Shown: positions 23,102 to 36,592, counted from the stretch's first letter. The stretch: DNA of 64,000 nt from Piezodorus guildinii (GCA_023052935.1 CM041294.1:24012641-24076640); one strand, 5' to 3'. Notes: generated by a model from the sequence alone, not told the origin. A program made the numbers and translations.

Positions 23102-23905
23102 TTATTTATTTATTTATTTTTTTTATTTATTTATTTAAAGAAATTTACAACTGTATTAAATAAATACAACAAGTAAATAGGCTTTATATATGATTAGTAC
23201 ACATGATAGTCCTGAGAAGAAACTACCCATTGGTAGCACTCCAATGTCTTATGTTAGAAGGTCTCTTGGCCATCTTCTTTTAAGGCGCCTCGGTGGGTTG
23301 TCGGGAATAGATATGGAGGAGAGGTCTCGGATAAGCGGGTTTGAGTGGGCAGGGAGTTTGGAATGAAAAGAGGTATATCTGTAACGGGCCACGTCTTCAA
23401 CTAATGGGATATTTAGGTCTTTATGGATAATTTTATTAGTAACAAACTAAGGACCATTGAGGATTTTACGAAGGATTTTGGACTGCAAGGATTGGATGCG
23501 AGAGGAATTCGATGGTTTAGTAGACTCCCATAGCTCAATGCCATAGGTCCAAATAGGCCTGATAATTGTGATATAAATGAGTTTTTTGTAGTAAGTAGGA
23601 AGTTTTGAGCGTTTGTCAAGTAAGTGTAGTAATCTGTATCTACGAGCAGTTTCCTGTCGTTTCAGTCTAGTATGAGGATTCCATGTTAGGCGTTTGTCGA
23701 GGTGGAGTCCTAAGTACCGAATCTGTTCAACAGGAGTAAGTAGGATATTGTTAAAGGATACGGTGGGGCAGGAAGTCATAGGCTTACGACGTAGAGTGAA
23801 GGTGATTTGATGGGATTTATTAGGATTTATTTTGTTTCTCCAGTTTTGACACCATTCTTCAATGGCTGATGAAGTTTTCTTAAAGATGGTAAAAGGCCAT
23901 GGAAC
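23102..23905 (-). pseudogene. LINE-1 fragment, longest copy
   Basis: The - strand extends upstream to AIEEWCQNWRNKINPNKS (about 23780-23870), then IRYLGLHLDKRLTWNPHTRLKRQE and WTYGIELWES, breaking after KILNGPY; the 3' tail is at 23102. This copy shows that the exon-like sequence at the right window edge is LINE-1. Confidence 0.9.
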
Positions 23906-24589
23906 AGATTGGAAGATATTTGACTGATTAAAGTTATTTTTTTGTATAGATATAATTCAGTTTTATTCCACACTCGAAAACTAAATTATTTTCTTGCCAA
24001 TCCAATACATTAAATTGTTGTTGTTTTCCTGAAATAAATTCAATGTGGTTGTCTCTTGGTCAGATTTATACCACTAATTCCTATTCAATCCACCATTAAA
24101 TAAGATACGAGATAATTTCTCGCAAATTGTCCTATAATGGGACGTCACACTTGGTATTCCCCATTGGCGTGGGATAGGGATCTCCTGTGGTTACCCTGCC
24201 AGCGAGTCTTGGACGACTTCCAGGCCATTCCTCAAGCGTACATCTCTCGTACGAACCGCGGAGGTTGCCAGATTTGGGCACGCATCACTCGAGCGTAGTA
24301 GCCGCTGACAGCGTTGGTAGTTCCACTACAAACCTTAACATTATTCATGGAACAGTTCGAAAATTATTCAAAGTTTTCTTTTGAGTTCTTCATGCTGATT
24401 TTTTCAAACATTTCTTTTTTATATTGATCCTCACCCAAAGTAAAACGATCAAGTAATTCATTAAGTTCATTCTGACGTATTTCTCTTAATACTTACGTCT
24501 ATCTCTCTCTTTTTGATGTGCCTGAGTTTCATTCTTATCCAAGTTTCAACCGTTTTTGTGACTTACTCGTGAGACACGTCATACAGCAA
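23906..24589. other. No gene seen; GC-rich patch 24120-24330
   Basis: The patch has many CpG (TCGTACGAACCGCGGAGG) unlike its AT-rich flanks. Coding potential is not convincing. Confidence 0.4.
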
Positions 24590-24905
24590 CAGTCCTCATT
24601 ATTGACAATTGCTGATGCATTGTATTATTTTCGTTAATTTATGATTTGGCATTGATGGTTTCTCCAAGATCAAAGAAGCTGTAGGGTATCAAACCAAATG
24701 AAGCCCGCCAAGCAGTAACCATCAACTTTTTTTTGCTGAGTCGGGGGCTTTGGAAAATGTGCCACTTCTCTTTGCTCGTGCCACAATACAAAATGTCTAC
24801 TCTTATCGTAAAGTAGCTACTTTTCATCACAAGAAGCAATTCTGAATGTAAAAGAGTCATTTTATTTTCGCAAAAAGTTGTAGAAAAAAGCAATAACATT
24901 ATAGT
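24590..24905 (-). pseudogene. mariner transposase internal fragment
   Basis: The - strand frame at 24639-24899 contains SKKKLMVTAWRASFGLIPYSFFDLGETINAKS-like sequence, matching the mariner block between the first and second catalytic Asp (usually HQKK-x-MVT-x-WW). Codons before it recall the first Asp block. It covers just the part missing from M1-M4, but no joining evidence exists. Ends are not defined. Confidence 0.7.
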
Positions 24906-26029
24906 AAATCGAGATTACAATAGCCAAAGAGATAAGAATTTTAAAAATTGTTCTTTTTATTGTTACTTATTTTAATTAAGGCATAGTTAAGTCTAATGGA
25001 GTTTAAAAAAATAAATGCCAACGAGAAATTTATTGAACATGTTTACTCTTGGGACACTATCAATTTAAATATCTTAAAAATAAATTATATTGCGTTTTAC
25101 TACCTTGAAGAATGTATTGACGTGTTGTTGTTGCCGCAATTGATTATAGAAATACTGGTAAATAAAATAATAATTTGATTGCTACTGCACGTTAGTTTAA
25201 CGATTTTAATTATTGAATTTTTTTTTATATATCGATTTTTTGTTTTTTTTTAATCATTTCTTGGAACTATTTGATTACATTCTCAAACGTCGCGTAATCA
25301 TTGTATTTCTTAGAAGTAGTCTAAAAAAAAGGCAAGTTAATTATTTATTTTGTTATTTAGAGAAAACCGTTGAGCGTGGTTTCGGCCTTATCACCTTGCA
25401 CAGCTTGTTGACGTCTTAAATTGTATGAATCAAATGTGTACCGAACCTGAATTAATGGTTTGTTTTTAAAAGGTACTATCTTTTCCCCCTAACCATCCTG
25501 GTTTATTGGAACTAAGTCTGTTGGTAGGACGTTTTTCTGTTGACGTGGGACGTGCTTCCTCTGGTTTGTGTATATGTGATCTTATCCTTTTTCTCGTTCT
25601 CATGAAGCCTCCTTCATTGTTTAGTTATTCAAATAAATTAAATATTAAGTTTCACTAAGAAAAAATATTTTCTACAATTATAAATTTGAAAAATGTTAAA
25701 TCTCTGTTTATTATTATTTTTGCAGTAGAGAATTGAATTTTTGTGTTATATTATTAAATTGTGATTTCATAATTGGTGTTATTGTGGCACTGATTTATTT
25801 ATTTTTTCTTTCGACTAGTTCTGTCCCATTTTTTAATTTTTATTTTGTATTCCTCAACATTTACATTATTAAATCATGATTATAGAAGACGTAAAAAATT
25901 ACATGTTTTAGTTAAAAAGATCTGGGAAATGAAAAAATGCCCGAAGAATGAAAAATCAATACTTATTCCGATTCACAAAAAAACGACCGAGGACGGATTG
26001 TAACAACTATCGTGAGATCTCTCTTCTAT
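24906..26029. other. No gene seen
   Basis: AT-rich. Small frames at 24996-25419 have no recognisable domain. Confidence 0.5.
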
Positions 26030-26175
26030 AAAATATGAAATTTCAGTTACATAGGACTTACCGTTTCTGCCCGGGAGTCACCACCCCACACACACACCAC
26101 ACCACCTTTTTGCGAGACTTGGTCATTTGAACTCGGGACTTGGTCATTTGAACCTTACTATAGTAAGTGAAAGTA
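26030..26175 (+). repeat. TCTGGTGC repeat, 3' fragment
   Basis: ATATGAAATTTCAGTTACATAG, CCGTTTCTGCCCGGGAG and a final TATAGTAAGTGAAAGT; about 60 bases are missing near 26145. Confidence 0.75.
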
Positions 26176-26779
26176 AAATAATTAATCTTTGCTTATGCAA
26201 TTTTATCGTATTAAATTAGCTGAATAACGAAATTCTTGGGAGATATGAGATAATATGAAAGGCAGTTATTTCGTAGAAGGCCACATTGAAGTATAATAGG
26301 AGCTCATTGCTATGCCAAGCGGTCTAATCTATTCTGGTCCAAGCAGGTCTTAAACTGGTTCGTAGCTCCTAGCTCCAGCTTCACTTTATGAGCTTAATAA
26401 AATAGTAATCAAACATTACTTGATTACATTAGTTAATTATTTTAATTAGCTGGTCGTTACGGCATAGTTATTAGCTAAATTTCTAGAAGTAAGTAAAAAG
26501 AACTTGTCTGATTGAAGAAAAAGTTTTATCGCCTTGTCCGAAATAACTCGTCGTTTACTTTTATTATTATTTATTTATTAATATTAAATTCTGTCTTAGT
26601 GAAAATATTGGTACTACAGATCTAAAATTTAGCAAAATCATTGCTCTGCTAGAGAAAAAGATAAAAAAAAACCATACCTTCATAATTTGTTTTCCACCGA
26701 AGTTAACAAGACCATCATATTGTAAAACACAAAGGTGTCTGAAATCAAAAGTTGAGGTGGCTCTATTATTTTTGAATGG

Positions 26780-26978
26780 GTTTAAAAAAAATCCTTAGTT
26801 ATGCTGTCCTTCGGAGGGACGTAAAAAGGTGGTCCCGGACCTGTGCGATGTCAGGTACTCGTTAAAGATCCCTATCCTAATTAAACTTGGATAGACAAAA
26901 TATAGGATTCCCACTGTAGCATCGTCCGATTAGCCACAGCAACATAAAGGGCGTTAAATAATAAATAAACAAACAATA
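26780..26978 (+). repeat. SINE-2 copy, 5' truncated
   Basis: AAATCCTTAGTTATGCTGTCC through GTAGCATCGTCCGATTAGCC to the tail GTTAAATAATAAATAAACAAAC. Confidence 0.88.
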
Positions 26979-28783
26979 AAAGGTTGAGAGTTGGATTTAA
27001 CTTTTATATATATACGTCATGTAATGTTATAGGGTCAATACGAAAATTCAAAATTTTTACTTAAATCCACAATACTATAAAAAGCATGTATATGTTATCA
27101 TTTATTTTCCTTAATCCAATAAATAGCTTCCCTTTTATATAATGTACCTCAGAAATGGTTAACTTGGATTTTAAACAGCGTAAAACTTGATAACAGTTTT
27201 TTGTGATTTTTTTTTAAACTATACAAAAAAAGAATTTTTTTTTTCTCAAAATATCCTCGGTTTTCTTTTAAAAAAAACATTTAGTATGTACTTAAGTAAT
27301 TTTTAACTAGCCATAAAATAATTATTAGAATTTTTTGAGTTATGAAATACATAATTGCGAATAAGTCACTCGTAGTATTAAGCATCCTTTTCTTATACTG
27401 GTCCGATTTCGATGGGTTTTTTTTTCTTTTTATAAGAAATTTAATTAATTATTTGCATTAAAATGTAACAAACCGGGTAGTAGATTTTTTCTTGTTCTGT
27501 TGCAAAGGTTTACTATAATTAAAATACAATATTAAATTGAAATTGCTCTACTCCATAACCATTATGTTATTTGACATTGGTTATGACCTATTGAGGAGTC
27601 AGAAAATGAGTTAAATAGAGAATTCAATTGAGTATTAAAGTACATTTGTATTTATTGGTTTTTCGGTGTCTTCTAAACTCATTCATAGAGTTAATGAGTT
27701 TATGAATATGTTTTTGTAAGAATATAGTCGTCAGCCTACTGGTGGTCACTCACAAAAATAGGTGTGATGACCCTACCCTATAAAATTTCATCGAGAAACG
27801 TGGTGAGTATATTCTTCCAGGAGAATACACCACATGGCCAAGGGGGCCTACAAAGCCTGTCGCTTCAAAGGAAGAAAAAAATATATACAATAATATTTCT
27901 GATTTTTAGGCGTGTATTCTGAATCGATATTACAGTTTACGCAATGCCATAGTTTGCCTATGGAAATGATACTGACGATCATATCACCTATTTGCATTCT
28001 GACACAATGTACATAGAATGATTTACGTTTAACGTTCTCATAAGAAAAAAAATTATTCCTAACGCGTTGTAAGTAAGGCTTTAGTGGAAACTCGTATTTC
28101 ATATTTGTGTTGTTAATTTATTCGGGATGTAGGACACCCCTCACTGCGGTTACGCCTCATATATTTCTTACTGAATATTCATTTAGGAATTATCCTTGGC
28201 TAAAAATGTTATATGTAAATGGGATGTAACCATTGTGAACCCGGCAAGGGCTGCTGGATTCCTGAATTCTGGTTTTGATAAGGATGCAAATTGTTACTGT
28301 AACGGAGTCAGCTATTTAAAAAGCAGTTCTCGGAAGGCGACGTCTGTGAGCTGATTCGCAGGAGGATACGATATAAAATCCAATATATGTATATATTGGA
28401 TATATGTACACTTGTGTACACGTTGGATGTATATATACACTTATAAAATCTGATATTTATAATTATTATTTAGTCAATACAACGATTTTAATTAAAATAC
28501 ATTAATAAATTTTTTTTTTTGGTAATTATATAAACGTCAAAGGAGCAACATTATTAAGTGTTAGTTAGTGCTATATTTATAAATTAAAAACATACATATT
28601 TATTAGATTATAATGGTATTTGAGAACATATTCTCTTCGTCATATCATTTATTTAGTTTCTTTTCTTTTTTAATTTTTATGGAAGTTTTTCTTAATATAA
28701 ACACTTAAAAACTTAAAAGAGTACACATTGACTTCCATTTGTCACTTAATCACTTTATTTCATAAGCTTTTCATATTTGTCGA
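26979..28783. other. No gene seen outside the SINE-3 fragment
   Basis: AT-rich with poly-T tracts; 28230-28370 is GC-moderate. A palindromic CCAATATATGTATATATTGG lies at 28380-28400. Confidence 0.45.
27735..27885 (+). repeat. SINE-3 body fragment
   Basis: GTGATGACCCTACCCTATAAAATTTCATC and GGCCAAGGGGGCCTACAAAGCCTGTCGC, then an A-rich tail, match the SINE-3 body; the head is missing. Confidence 0.7.
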
Positions 28784-28812
28784 CGTTTCGGGGCTGTTTC
28801 CCCATTTTTAAG
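28784..28812 (-). other. Stem plus CGAAACG motif
   Basis: The - strand has GGGGAAACAGCCCCGAAACG; the stem GGGG/CCCC precedes GAAACG, but the CTGA box is lost. Confidence 0.3.
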
Positions 28813-28962
28813 ACTTATTTTTTTCATTATATAAATGCTTTTTCATATATCACCCATCGTTTTATTTCATAGAACACTGCCATTTGTCCTTATTGGTGTT
28901 CATTGGCTAACTGTGAATACTGTGAGTAATCATCACGTAAATAAAATTATTTATGGTTAAGG

Positions 28963-29145
28963 TTTGTTTGTTTATTTATTTAACGTCCTTTTATGCTTCT
29001 GTGGCTAATCGGACGATGCTACAGTGGGAGTCCTTAATTTTGCCTAATCCAGGTTTTATTAGGGTTGGGATCTTTAACGAGTACCTGACATCGCACAGCC
29101 TCGGTACCACCCTTTAACGTCCCCTCCGAAGGACATAGACCATGA
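28963..29145 (-). repeat. SINE-2 copy, head missing
   Basis: Tail GTTTGTTTGTTTATTTATTT, body CGGACGATGCTACAGTGGGAG to CCCCTCCGAAGGACATAG, then the match ends. Confidence 0.88.
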
Positions 29146-29502
29146 AATATTATGGTTAAGGAAAACACTGTATTTCATATTTGCGAGCTTATTTAAAGTT
29201 TCCTTGGCAACACCACGCCTAACCTTTAACCTCCGAATTGATTAGGCCTGACTTATTCCCCTCCACTGCCGTTTAATAATTCATAAACCTTTTAGTGATT
29301 GTTTCGTTTTCTACCTTCTGCTAATTTTACTCTCGTTTCAGTATCCATGACATTAATTGCCCCGCAGAGTTTCCGGGTATTGTATTCTTGGTTTTTGTGA
29401 AACAATGAGCTCTTGTTTTATTCACAAAGAGTTGTAATGTATTACTTTCCAGACTTAAAATGAAATCTAAATATGGTAGGCGCATAATACAGCTTTCACT
29501 TA

Positions 29503-29561
<59 letters not shown>
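29503..29561. repeat. (TA)n microsatellite
   Basis: About 58 bp of TA repeats next to a SINE-1 copy. Confidence 0.95.
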
Positions 29562-29569
<8 letters not shown>

Positions 29570-29589
29570 ATATATATTTATATTACTAG

Positions 29590-29815
29590 GGTATGGAAAC
29601 CCTCCTTATATATCCTAGACACTAAGATATGGAGACCCTCCTGGGGCAGACCCGGGCTCTATAAATTGTGTACCAAAAATGATTGAGGAAAAACCTGGCG
29701 GCTAAGCGTGATCATGGCCTTATCACCTCATTGCACTGCCGTTGGCCTAGAAACAGTACGAATCTTTAATGAACTAACCCCAAAACCCTTCATGGGTTGT
29801 GGTACATTTTTTATT
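29590..29815 (+). repeat. SINE-1 copy, 5' truncated
   Basis: GGTATGGA...CCTCCT appears twice (29590 and 29630), then the usual body to CCTTCATGGGTTGTGGTAC. It lies just after a (TA)n tract. Confidence 0.85.
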
Positions 29816-30175
29816 TTTTTATTTAAAGAATCATTCCTCAAGTATATTTGGTTTTCTTTACTGTTTTATCTGAGCTTTTATATGACCGGGAATAGTATTT
29901 TTTTTTTCAATTATTTTTATCGGTATACCATAAATTCCTATATTATTTCCGATAAAAAAAATTCAGCTGATGATAATGCCTCATTTATTACCACTTTTTT
30001 ATCTATGTGTATAAAAATGAATCCCTTATTCCCTTGGTCATCAAGCGTGATTTTGACAGATTTCGCTTATTCTTTTTTTGTTGAATTTACAACAGTCAGA
30101 AGAAGGTTCTTAGGAAAGAAAAAGGTAGAAAAGTTAATACGGTCATTAGGTGTTCTTTAATTTCTTAAGGTAATA

Positions 30176-30178
<3 letters not shown>

Positions 30179-30238
<60 letters not shown>
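30179..30238. repeat. (AT)n microsatellite
   Basis: About 60 bp of AT repeats. Confidence 0.95.
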
Positions 30239-30244
<6 letters not shown>

Positions 30245-31310
30245 GAAATAAATGAATTCCCATTTCCCTTGGGTATATTTAGGACAGGACATCGTCAGGT
30301 AAGAAAGTGGATTATATAAAGTAAAAAATAGATTTTAGATTATCTTTATAATTATCTTTATTACAAAAATTATAAAGATTAAAAAATAAAAACAAAATAT
30401 TGTATTTATAGGTAAATAAAATGTTAAGAATATTTCTGTAGGAAAATAATTGGTATGCTGTGTTATAGCAACCCAATTAAGTTGGGCAGCATCATTTTGT
30501 TTGTTTATTTATGAATAAAGTGTATCTCCCTCACATTCTTTATTTCTAGCAACGACAAAAGACGGTCGCTTAATCGTTTTAATTATAATCATTTCTGACT
30601 TGTCAGACTATTTATCTGAGGATGAAACTAAAGCCCAAACAATTATACATTGATGTAATGAGTCTAATCAATGCTGAAGACACTGTTGAAATAAAATTGT
30701 AAAAATGTCTATTATTGATTTTATGAAGTGGCACTTTAGATCTTATAGCCAGGTTGTAGATTATGTTCTGTCCCAGAACATTTTAGTTTTGTTTGACTTT
30801 TACAGCTTTGAGCTAAACTTATCATACACTTGCACATTTTTAAGAGACTTGGTTATTTGCTCTTCGAATTTGTGTTTTCTAAATAGAAATTTTTCTTGAT
30901 ATTGATTTTCTTCCTACCCTTACTATTTATTTTTTATGCGTAACATTTTTTTTATTATTTTTTTTTTTATTTAGCTAAGTGAATGTAGATGGAAACGTGT
31001 GTTGGGAAATTATAGTGGATTGCTTAACAAACACTATTCTTTTTGATTCTGAAAAAAAAAAAAAGTTAGAATAACAGGATTTATATCATTTATTTGTATT
31101 TATCTCAATTATTGGTTGTTGTTTGTTTTTTTATTTTGTATATATATATTATATTTTATTTAATTTGACTTTATCATTGTATACTGTATACATTGTGTGA
31201 ATGGGATCATATATAAATATTACTAATGTTCAAATAGAAACAAATTGTAATATGTCTCAATAAATAAATAAAAAAAAAATATAATAAAAATAAAGAACAA
31301 CAGGAGTCAG
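30239..31310. other. No gene seen
   Basis: AT-rich. The stretch ending CAATAAATAAATAAAAAAAA near 31260-31280 may be another LINE 3' tail. Confidence 0.4.
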
Positions 31311-31420
31311 GAGTACTACCATGGGGTAGTTCTTCTACAAGTCTGTGTTATGCTAATTTTCTTTTATCTTATTTACTTGTATTATGAAGTACAGTTGTAA
31401 ATTTCAATCAATGATGTTAA
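31311..31420 (+). repeat. LINE-1 3' UTR fragment
   Basis: TGGGGTAGTTCTTCTAC...TTATTTACTTGTATTATGAAGTACAGTTGTAAATTTCAAT matches the LINE-1 tail. Confidence 0.7.
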
Positions 31421-32362
31421 AAAAAATATTTTTTTTATTAAATATATAGCATATGATAGAGTTTTTTTGGGTTGCGGTCATCAAGAAAAAACACACTAAT
31501 TAGGAAAACCTATTATATGTGTGTGCTGACGTTTCGGCATACATTAATTTAATTGATTCAATATATCCAAATTACGCAAAAGACACCCTACAAAGATTAT
31601 TTCTCTTATTTTTAAAAGTTGTATTCTTGTTTTTCTCGTTTATTCATTATAATTTAAAGAAGTAATATGTTTATATACTAGAATTATTTGTAGAATCATA
31701 TATATCATGCAGCAGAGACTGATTGAATTTTTAATAACAAATTATTTGTTTGAATCATTGATTCTTTCGCAGTTAATATTTTAATATTCCCTTGCATTTC
31801 TCTTCTAGACTGATGGATGACGGAGACTCATTCTCGTCTGTGTATACCGCGCTAAATTATTCCAAGGATGTCGCAGAGCCGTCATTAAAGATAATTATAG
31901 TAGCGCTGGCATTAATTGATTGATAGCGCATGCGTACAGCGGCGGCTTGTGTAATATTTTAGAACCGATCGGTAACTGCTAGAGTTGGAATAAATCGTGA
32001 ATGGCCGCATTAATATGGCGAGTCATCTGCTGCCATTACTCGCCAGCCTTAATACAGCACGCCATATGTTTTCGGCTGGTATGTACAACATATCGCAAGA
32101 ATAGTAGGAGAACTAAATTTTAAATATAACGACTCTTTTGTGTTGTAATTATACATAATAAATAATTTCGTGATATTAAGAGGGAATCAAAAAAAGTCAA
32201 ACCGTTCTTTATTACAGCTTAACCGCTTGGTTTATTCCCATACGATATCTACTGAAGCATTATGAATTGCTCTAAATTAGATAAGTCTTTATTATCTTGA
32301 CTACTGAAGGATTCGGTTCAATACATAGTAGATATACTATCCACATGCCTTCAACTGTACAA
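31421..32362. other. Unique block 31820-32075, otherwise AT-rich
   Basis: 31820-32075 is more balanced in base composition, has many CpG (TAGCGCATGCGTACAGCGGCGG) and homeodomain-like TAAT/ATTA cores. It matches no repeat in the window. It could be an intronic regulatory element. Confidence 0.4.
31530..31545 (-). other. CGAAACG motif, partial
   Basis: The - strand reads TATGCCGAAACG with a flank (GTGTGTTTTTTCTTGATGACCG) shared with the 1240-1323 copy; only half the stem remains. Confidence 0.25.
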
Positions 32363-32990
32363 GCAGGTGATAAAACCGAGATCATGTTCAGTGAAAGATC
32401 CGATACCTATGACTCCATCTCGACAAACGACTATCTTGGAATCCTCATACAAGACTAAAACGACAAGAAACTGCCCGACGTTTCCGACTATTTCAGCACT
32501 TACTGGACAAACGCTCAAACCTTCCACTTTACTACAAAAGGCTCATCTATATTACCATCATTAGACCGATATGGACCGACGGAGTAAAGCTGTGGGGCTC
32601 TACTAAACCATCAAATTCTTACCGTATCTTATCCCTACGATCCAAAATCCTTCGTAAAATCCTCAACGCCCCTTACTTTGTTACTAATAAACTGATCCAT
32701 AAAGAACTTAATGTTCTGTGTACTGCTGATTAGACCCGAACCTCATCATCTATCACTCCTTTCATGACAAACTCTATTGCCACTCTAATCCTCTTGTTTC
32801 AATACTTTCTTCCATTTCTATTTCTGATAATCCTCCGAGGCGTCTGAAAAGAAGATGGCCTAGAGATCTAGTTTAGAATATTTTTAGAGTGCATCCATTG
32901 GTAAGCTTCTATACATGTCTGTTTCCTGTTAGCCTGTTTAATTGATGTGTTGTTCAATACAGTTGTAAATATGAATAAATATATATTTTT
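32363..32990 (+). pseudogene. LINE-1 fragment
   Basis: Frameshifted match from CTTGGAATCCTCATACAAGAC through GACCGACGGAGTAAAGCTGTGGGG to AGGCGTCTGAAAAGAAGATGGCC, with tail ACAGTTGTAAATATGAATAAAT. Confidence 0.85.
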
Positions 32991-33389
32991 TTAATCGATA
33001 TAGAACCTATTGTAAATCATCGTCTTAATTTTAAGATTCGTCTTACCGTAACTTTTTGTTGAATTACAGTTGGACTAAATCGTTCTTTAAACAATTGACT
33101 AACAATTTAGTGACCTCGTTTTAAATAAATAATTGAAGATAATCCGCGACATTGTATGTTAGATCCAGTCTCTAAAAATTGAATACCTGGAAACATTTTA
33201 CGCTTACTAAAAGTTAAAAATATAGTAACTATTTTTTCATCAAACACCGCACGAAATTTAATGAATGTGAGATTGAGTTTTGTAAAAAGCCAAGGCTTAC
33301 CAAATATGTCTCATTAAGGTAATTTAAAATAATTTTACAATGTCATCTCGCGGACTACTAGTTGAAAACTACTGATATAATACCTTGTT

Positions 33390-33660
33390 AAATTCATTAA
33401 ACGTCACTTTATGCTATTGTGGCTAATCGCAAGATGCTACAGTGGGAGTATTAAAGTTTTCCTATCTACATATGATTAGGATAGAGGTCTTAAACGAGTA
33501 TCTAATATCGCACAGCTAATACGTCCCCTCCGAAGAACAGAATAGCCAAGGATTTATTACTGCCATTAAAACATCCTGGAGCCATATGCTGGGTTTGAAA
33601 CCTCGACCTTGGACATAGAAGGCTTATGATACACTATTGTATAGCCACTACACCACATGT
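33390..33660 (-). repeat. SINE-2 copy, near full length
   Basis: Body from AAACGTCACTTTATGCTATTG through CCCCTCCGAAGAACAG to the B-box region GCTGGGTTTGAAACCTCGACC and head ATAGCCACTACACC. Confidence 0.82.
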
Positions 33661-35334
33661 GACCTTATATAACACCTTTAAATTATGGCGAAACGAAATA
33701 TGGATGCGTTTTTTCCTTCCTCCTCCTCCACAAAAAAAAAAAAAAAAAAATTATGTATCACTTTTTTTTCAAGCAATATTTTTAAGACATACACTCCAAC
33801 AGGCACTACTGATAAAGTCCGCACCTACGATTAATATATAATAAAATGCATGAGAATTAAATATAAATCACATTGATTGCAACCATGTCGGAGAGAATTA
33901 TGTAAAGGCAATGCCAATCGCTTCAGTTAGCCATGCTTAATTATCTTAAAAATAAAATAAAAATGTTGGAACATTGGCGACTAGTAAGATCCTACTGTCC
34001 TTGCCCCAATATCGACTCCACATAACAAATAACCGGCAAAACCTGATTCCAACCGAACCTTTCCACTCTCCCATTGGAAGTATTGAGATCAGGTAATATC
34101 TTCAACGCTATTAATCACTCCTGGAACTGCTCATTCCACTAGATTAATGACAGGAAAGAGAGAAAAATAGTTGTTTACTAGATGCTAGGGATAGTTTGAA
34201 AGAATTTATGTATTTATAGAAACATTCAATAAATCCGTGCCTCGGCGTATTCCTATTGGGATCTGATGGAACGAATTGTATACCGGTTTGAACGTTGATG
34301 GCGTAATCAGGATTTTGGGAACATATGTCGACTGATTGTCTCTCTACTTTATTCCACATCTTGGCTGAGACCGCATACGTAATATCTTATGTCTTTCGTA
34401 TTGGTTGATAACTTTTCGTTTGTCCGGATGAAATGTTGAAACCAAGTGTGATTGACTGGTGAGTCTCTGAATGTTCTACCGACTCTGTAATCGGTATGAG
34501 GAAACTTCTGGCTTCCTCTTTTCCACATACTACTTCAGGAAAATTATCTAACACACACATCTATAAATGAAATTAATTATTAAATTTATTAACGACCAAA
34601 TAGTTACGTTGTTCCTTATTTACATAGTAGAACGAGTTCGCTAAAAAGCATAGCTCCGATTTTTATAATTATATACTAATCATGTTTGAAGCCAGGGTGA
34701 GAGAGGGGGTAGGGGGGCTGGTGGCTAAATATTTTTGGATGAAATAAAATTATAAAAATAAGAGATTAACAATATAAAACTTATTTATTAATTATATATA
34801 AGGGTAAAAGGTGTAGATATACACAGTGTTTTACTTTTAAGCACGTACCTAATTTTCTGATTTATACACGTATAGACAGTGTTTGGAAAAAACAATTTAT
34901 ATTTTGAATCTACATCTAATCCGCCTTAACGAAAATTGTGCCTACGCCTGTAAATATTAGCAGCATGAATCCTAGAATAGAAAAAAAATTTATTCTGGAT
35001 CTAGGTCCCCTAAGAATAACAGTTATGTACAATCGGATTGTATAATATGTCTTACCAACAGACAAAAAACATGATTAATTATTATTTATATTACAATCGA
35101 TATTTAAAATTAAAATTATTTACAATGAGAAAAATACCGTACATAAAAAATGACAAAGAAATTAATGATAAATATATATCTTCTAATTTTATCTTCTGAG
35201 AAACTAAAATTTTATTTAAACGAAATCAAATTAAAAGCAAATTAAAATTTGGTCGGTAAACAGTAATCTTCATTCATTCCATGTAGATTTCTAGATAGAA
35301 TTGACATATCACATTTGCTTGGTGGCATTGGAAA
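33661..35334. other. No gene seen
   Basis: 33980-34540 is less AT-rich and may be decayed coding or retroelement sequence on the - strand. No domain was recognised. Confidence 0.4.
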
Positions 35335-36017
35335 ATTTGGGATTTGAAAGTATTGCGATAGTGAAAATTTTCGGATTCGAGTTTTCACCGGAAATACACG
35401 TTTTAGGGTCTCCAGAGTCCAGATGAACAAGTCCCGCAAAAATTCGTATGAAACTGAAATTTCATAATAAAGACAACTATACGCCCGAGATGTTACAGCA
35501 ATATTTTCATCAAAATCAGCTAACCAGAAGAGCCATTTTATACTATGCATTTTGCACCTTTTTACAATTTTCTCCTCATATCTTTGTAAAAAAATAGGCT
35601 TTAATATCATGTAGGTTTCATTCTGATTAAAATAGTCTGACTGGACTTAAATGCCGATATTTTAAATTTTCTTCCTTTAAAGTATCTTTAATTATGTAGA
35701 TTTTATAAAAACAATCATATCACCTTCTTACCTCTTATAAAAAACGAATAAATATATAATTTTAATGAATACTATATCCAACTAAATGAGAAAGGAGAAA
35801 ATATTTTTTTAATGCAATTTTTATGTATTTTAGCATAAAAACTGTAATATAAATTTATACTATACCGTTGGAAAGCTAAAGATTTTAGAAAAAAAATATT
35901 ATCTTGTTCTCAAAATTGTAAAAGTTAATAAAGTGTGATGAAAAGTCGATAGAACTTACTTCTTAAATTGATTTCAACAACAGAGGTAAGTAAAAGTCGT
36001 GTGTTGCGCGCACCAGA
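35335..36017 (-). repeat. TCTGGTGC repeat copy
   Basis: The 5' end is at 36017 (GTGTTGCGCGCACCAGA). It extends leftwards to GAAAGTATTGCGATAGTGAAAA, and only the terminal 3' hairpin region is missing. The 122-residue - strand frame at 35242-35610 crosses it and is not a gene. Confidence 0.82.
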
Positions 36018-36202
36018 TTTTTTTTCACATAAAATATCCATTTTCTATTTCTAGTCCTTTTTTGATGGGTTTGTATTTTTATTTAAAATGGTTTTTTTTC
36101 ATCATATCTAAAAATATCAAGGCTTCAATTAGGTAGAATTTTTTTTTTAAATATCTTACAGTAATCTTATTTGAATGTCGAATTCATTTTATTTCTGAAA
36201 CT

Positions 36203-36592
36203 TTTTTTATTTATTTATTTTTTTTATTTAAAAGAAATTTACAACTGTATTATACAATAAAATACATTAAGTAAATGTGCTAATAGATCAAGTGGGCGTG
36301 ATACAGGCATGTGAAAAAACTACCCAGTGGTGGCACTTCAAAATTTATTCAGCTAAGCAGGTCTCGAGGCCATCGTCTTTTCAGCCGCCTAGGAAGATGA
36401 TCAGGAATAGGAGATGAGAGTTTGCGGACGAGTGGGTTGGAGTGGACGGGTGATTTGGAATAAAAGGAGGAATATCTAGTTCGGGCTAGATCTGCGACTC
36501 ATAGGATATTTAGGTCTTTATGGATTATTTTATTGGTGACAAAGTAAGGGGCGTTTAGGATCTTTGATTGCAAGGATTGAATGCGGGAATTC
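36203..36592 (-). pseudogene. LINE-1 3' fragment
   Basis: Tail AAATTTACAACTGTATTATAC at left, then GGCCATCGTCTTTTCAGCCGCC and AAAGTAAGGGGCGTTTAGG. It lies 45 bp left of the gypsy insertion. Confidence 0.85.

Noticed and set aside
29708..30160. 150-residue + strand frame
   Set aside because: Begins inside a SINE-1 copy and continues through AT-rich sequence with F/Y/I-rich low-complexity peptide.
35242..35610. 122-residue - strand frame
   Set aside because: Lies in a TCTGGTGC repeat copy and is not maintained in other copies.
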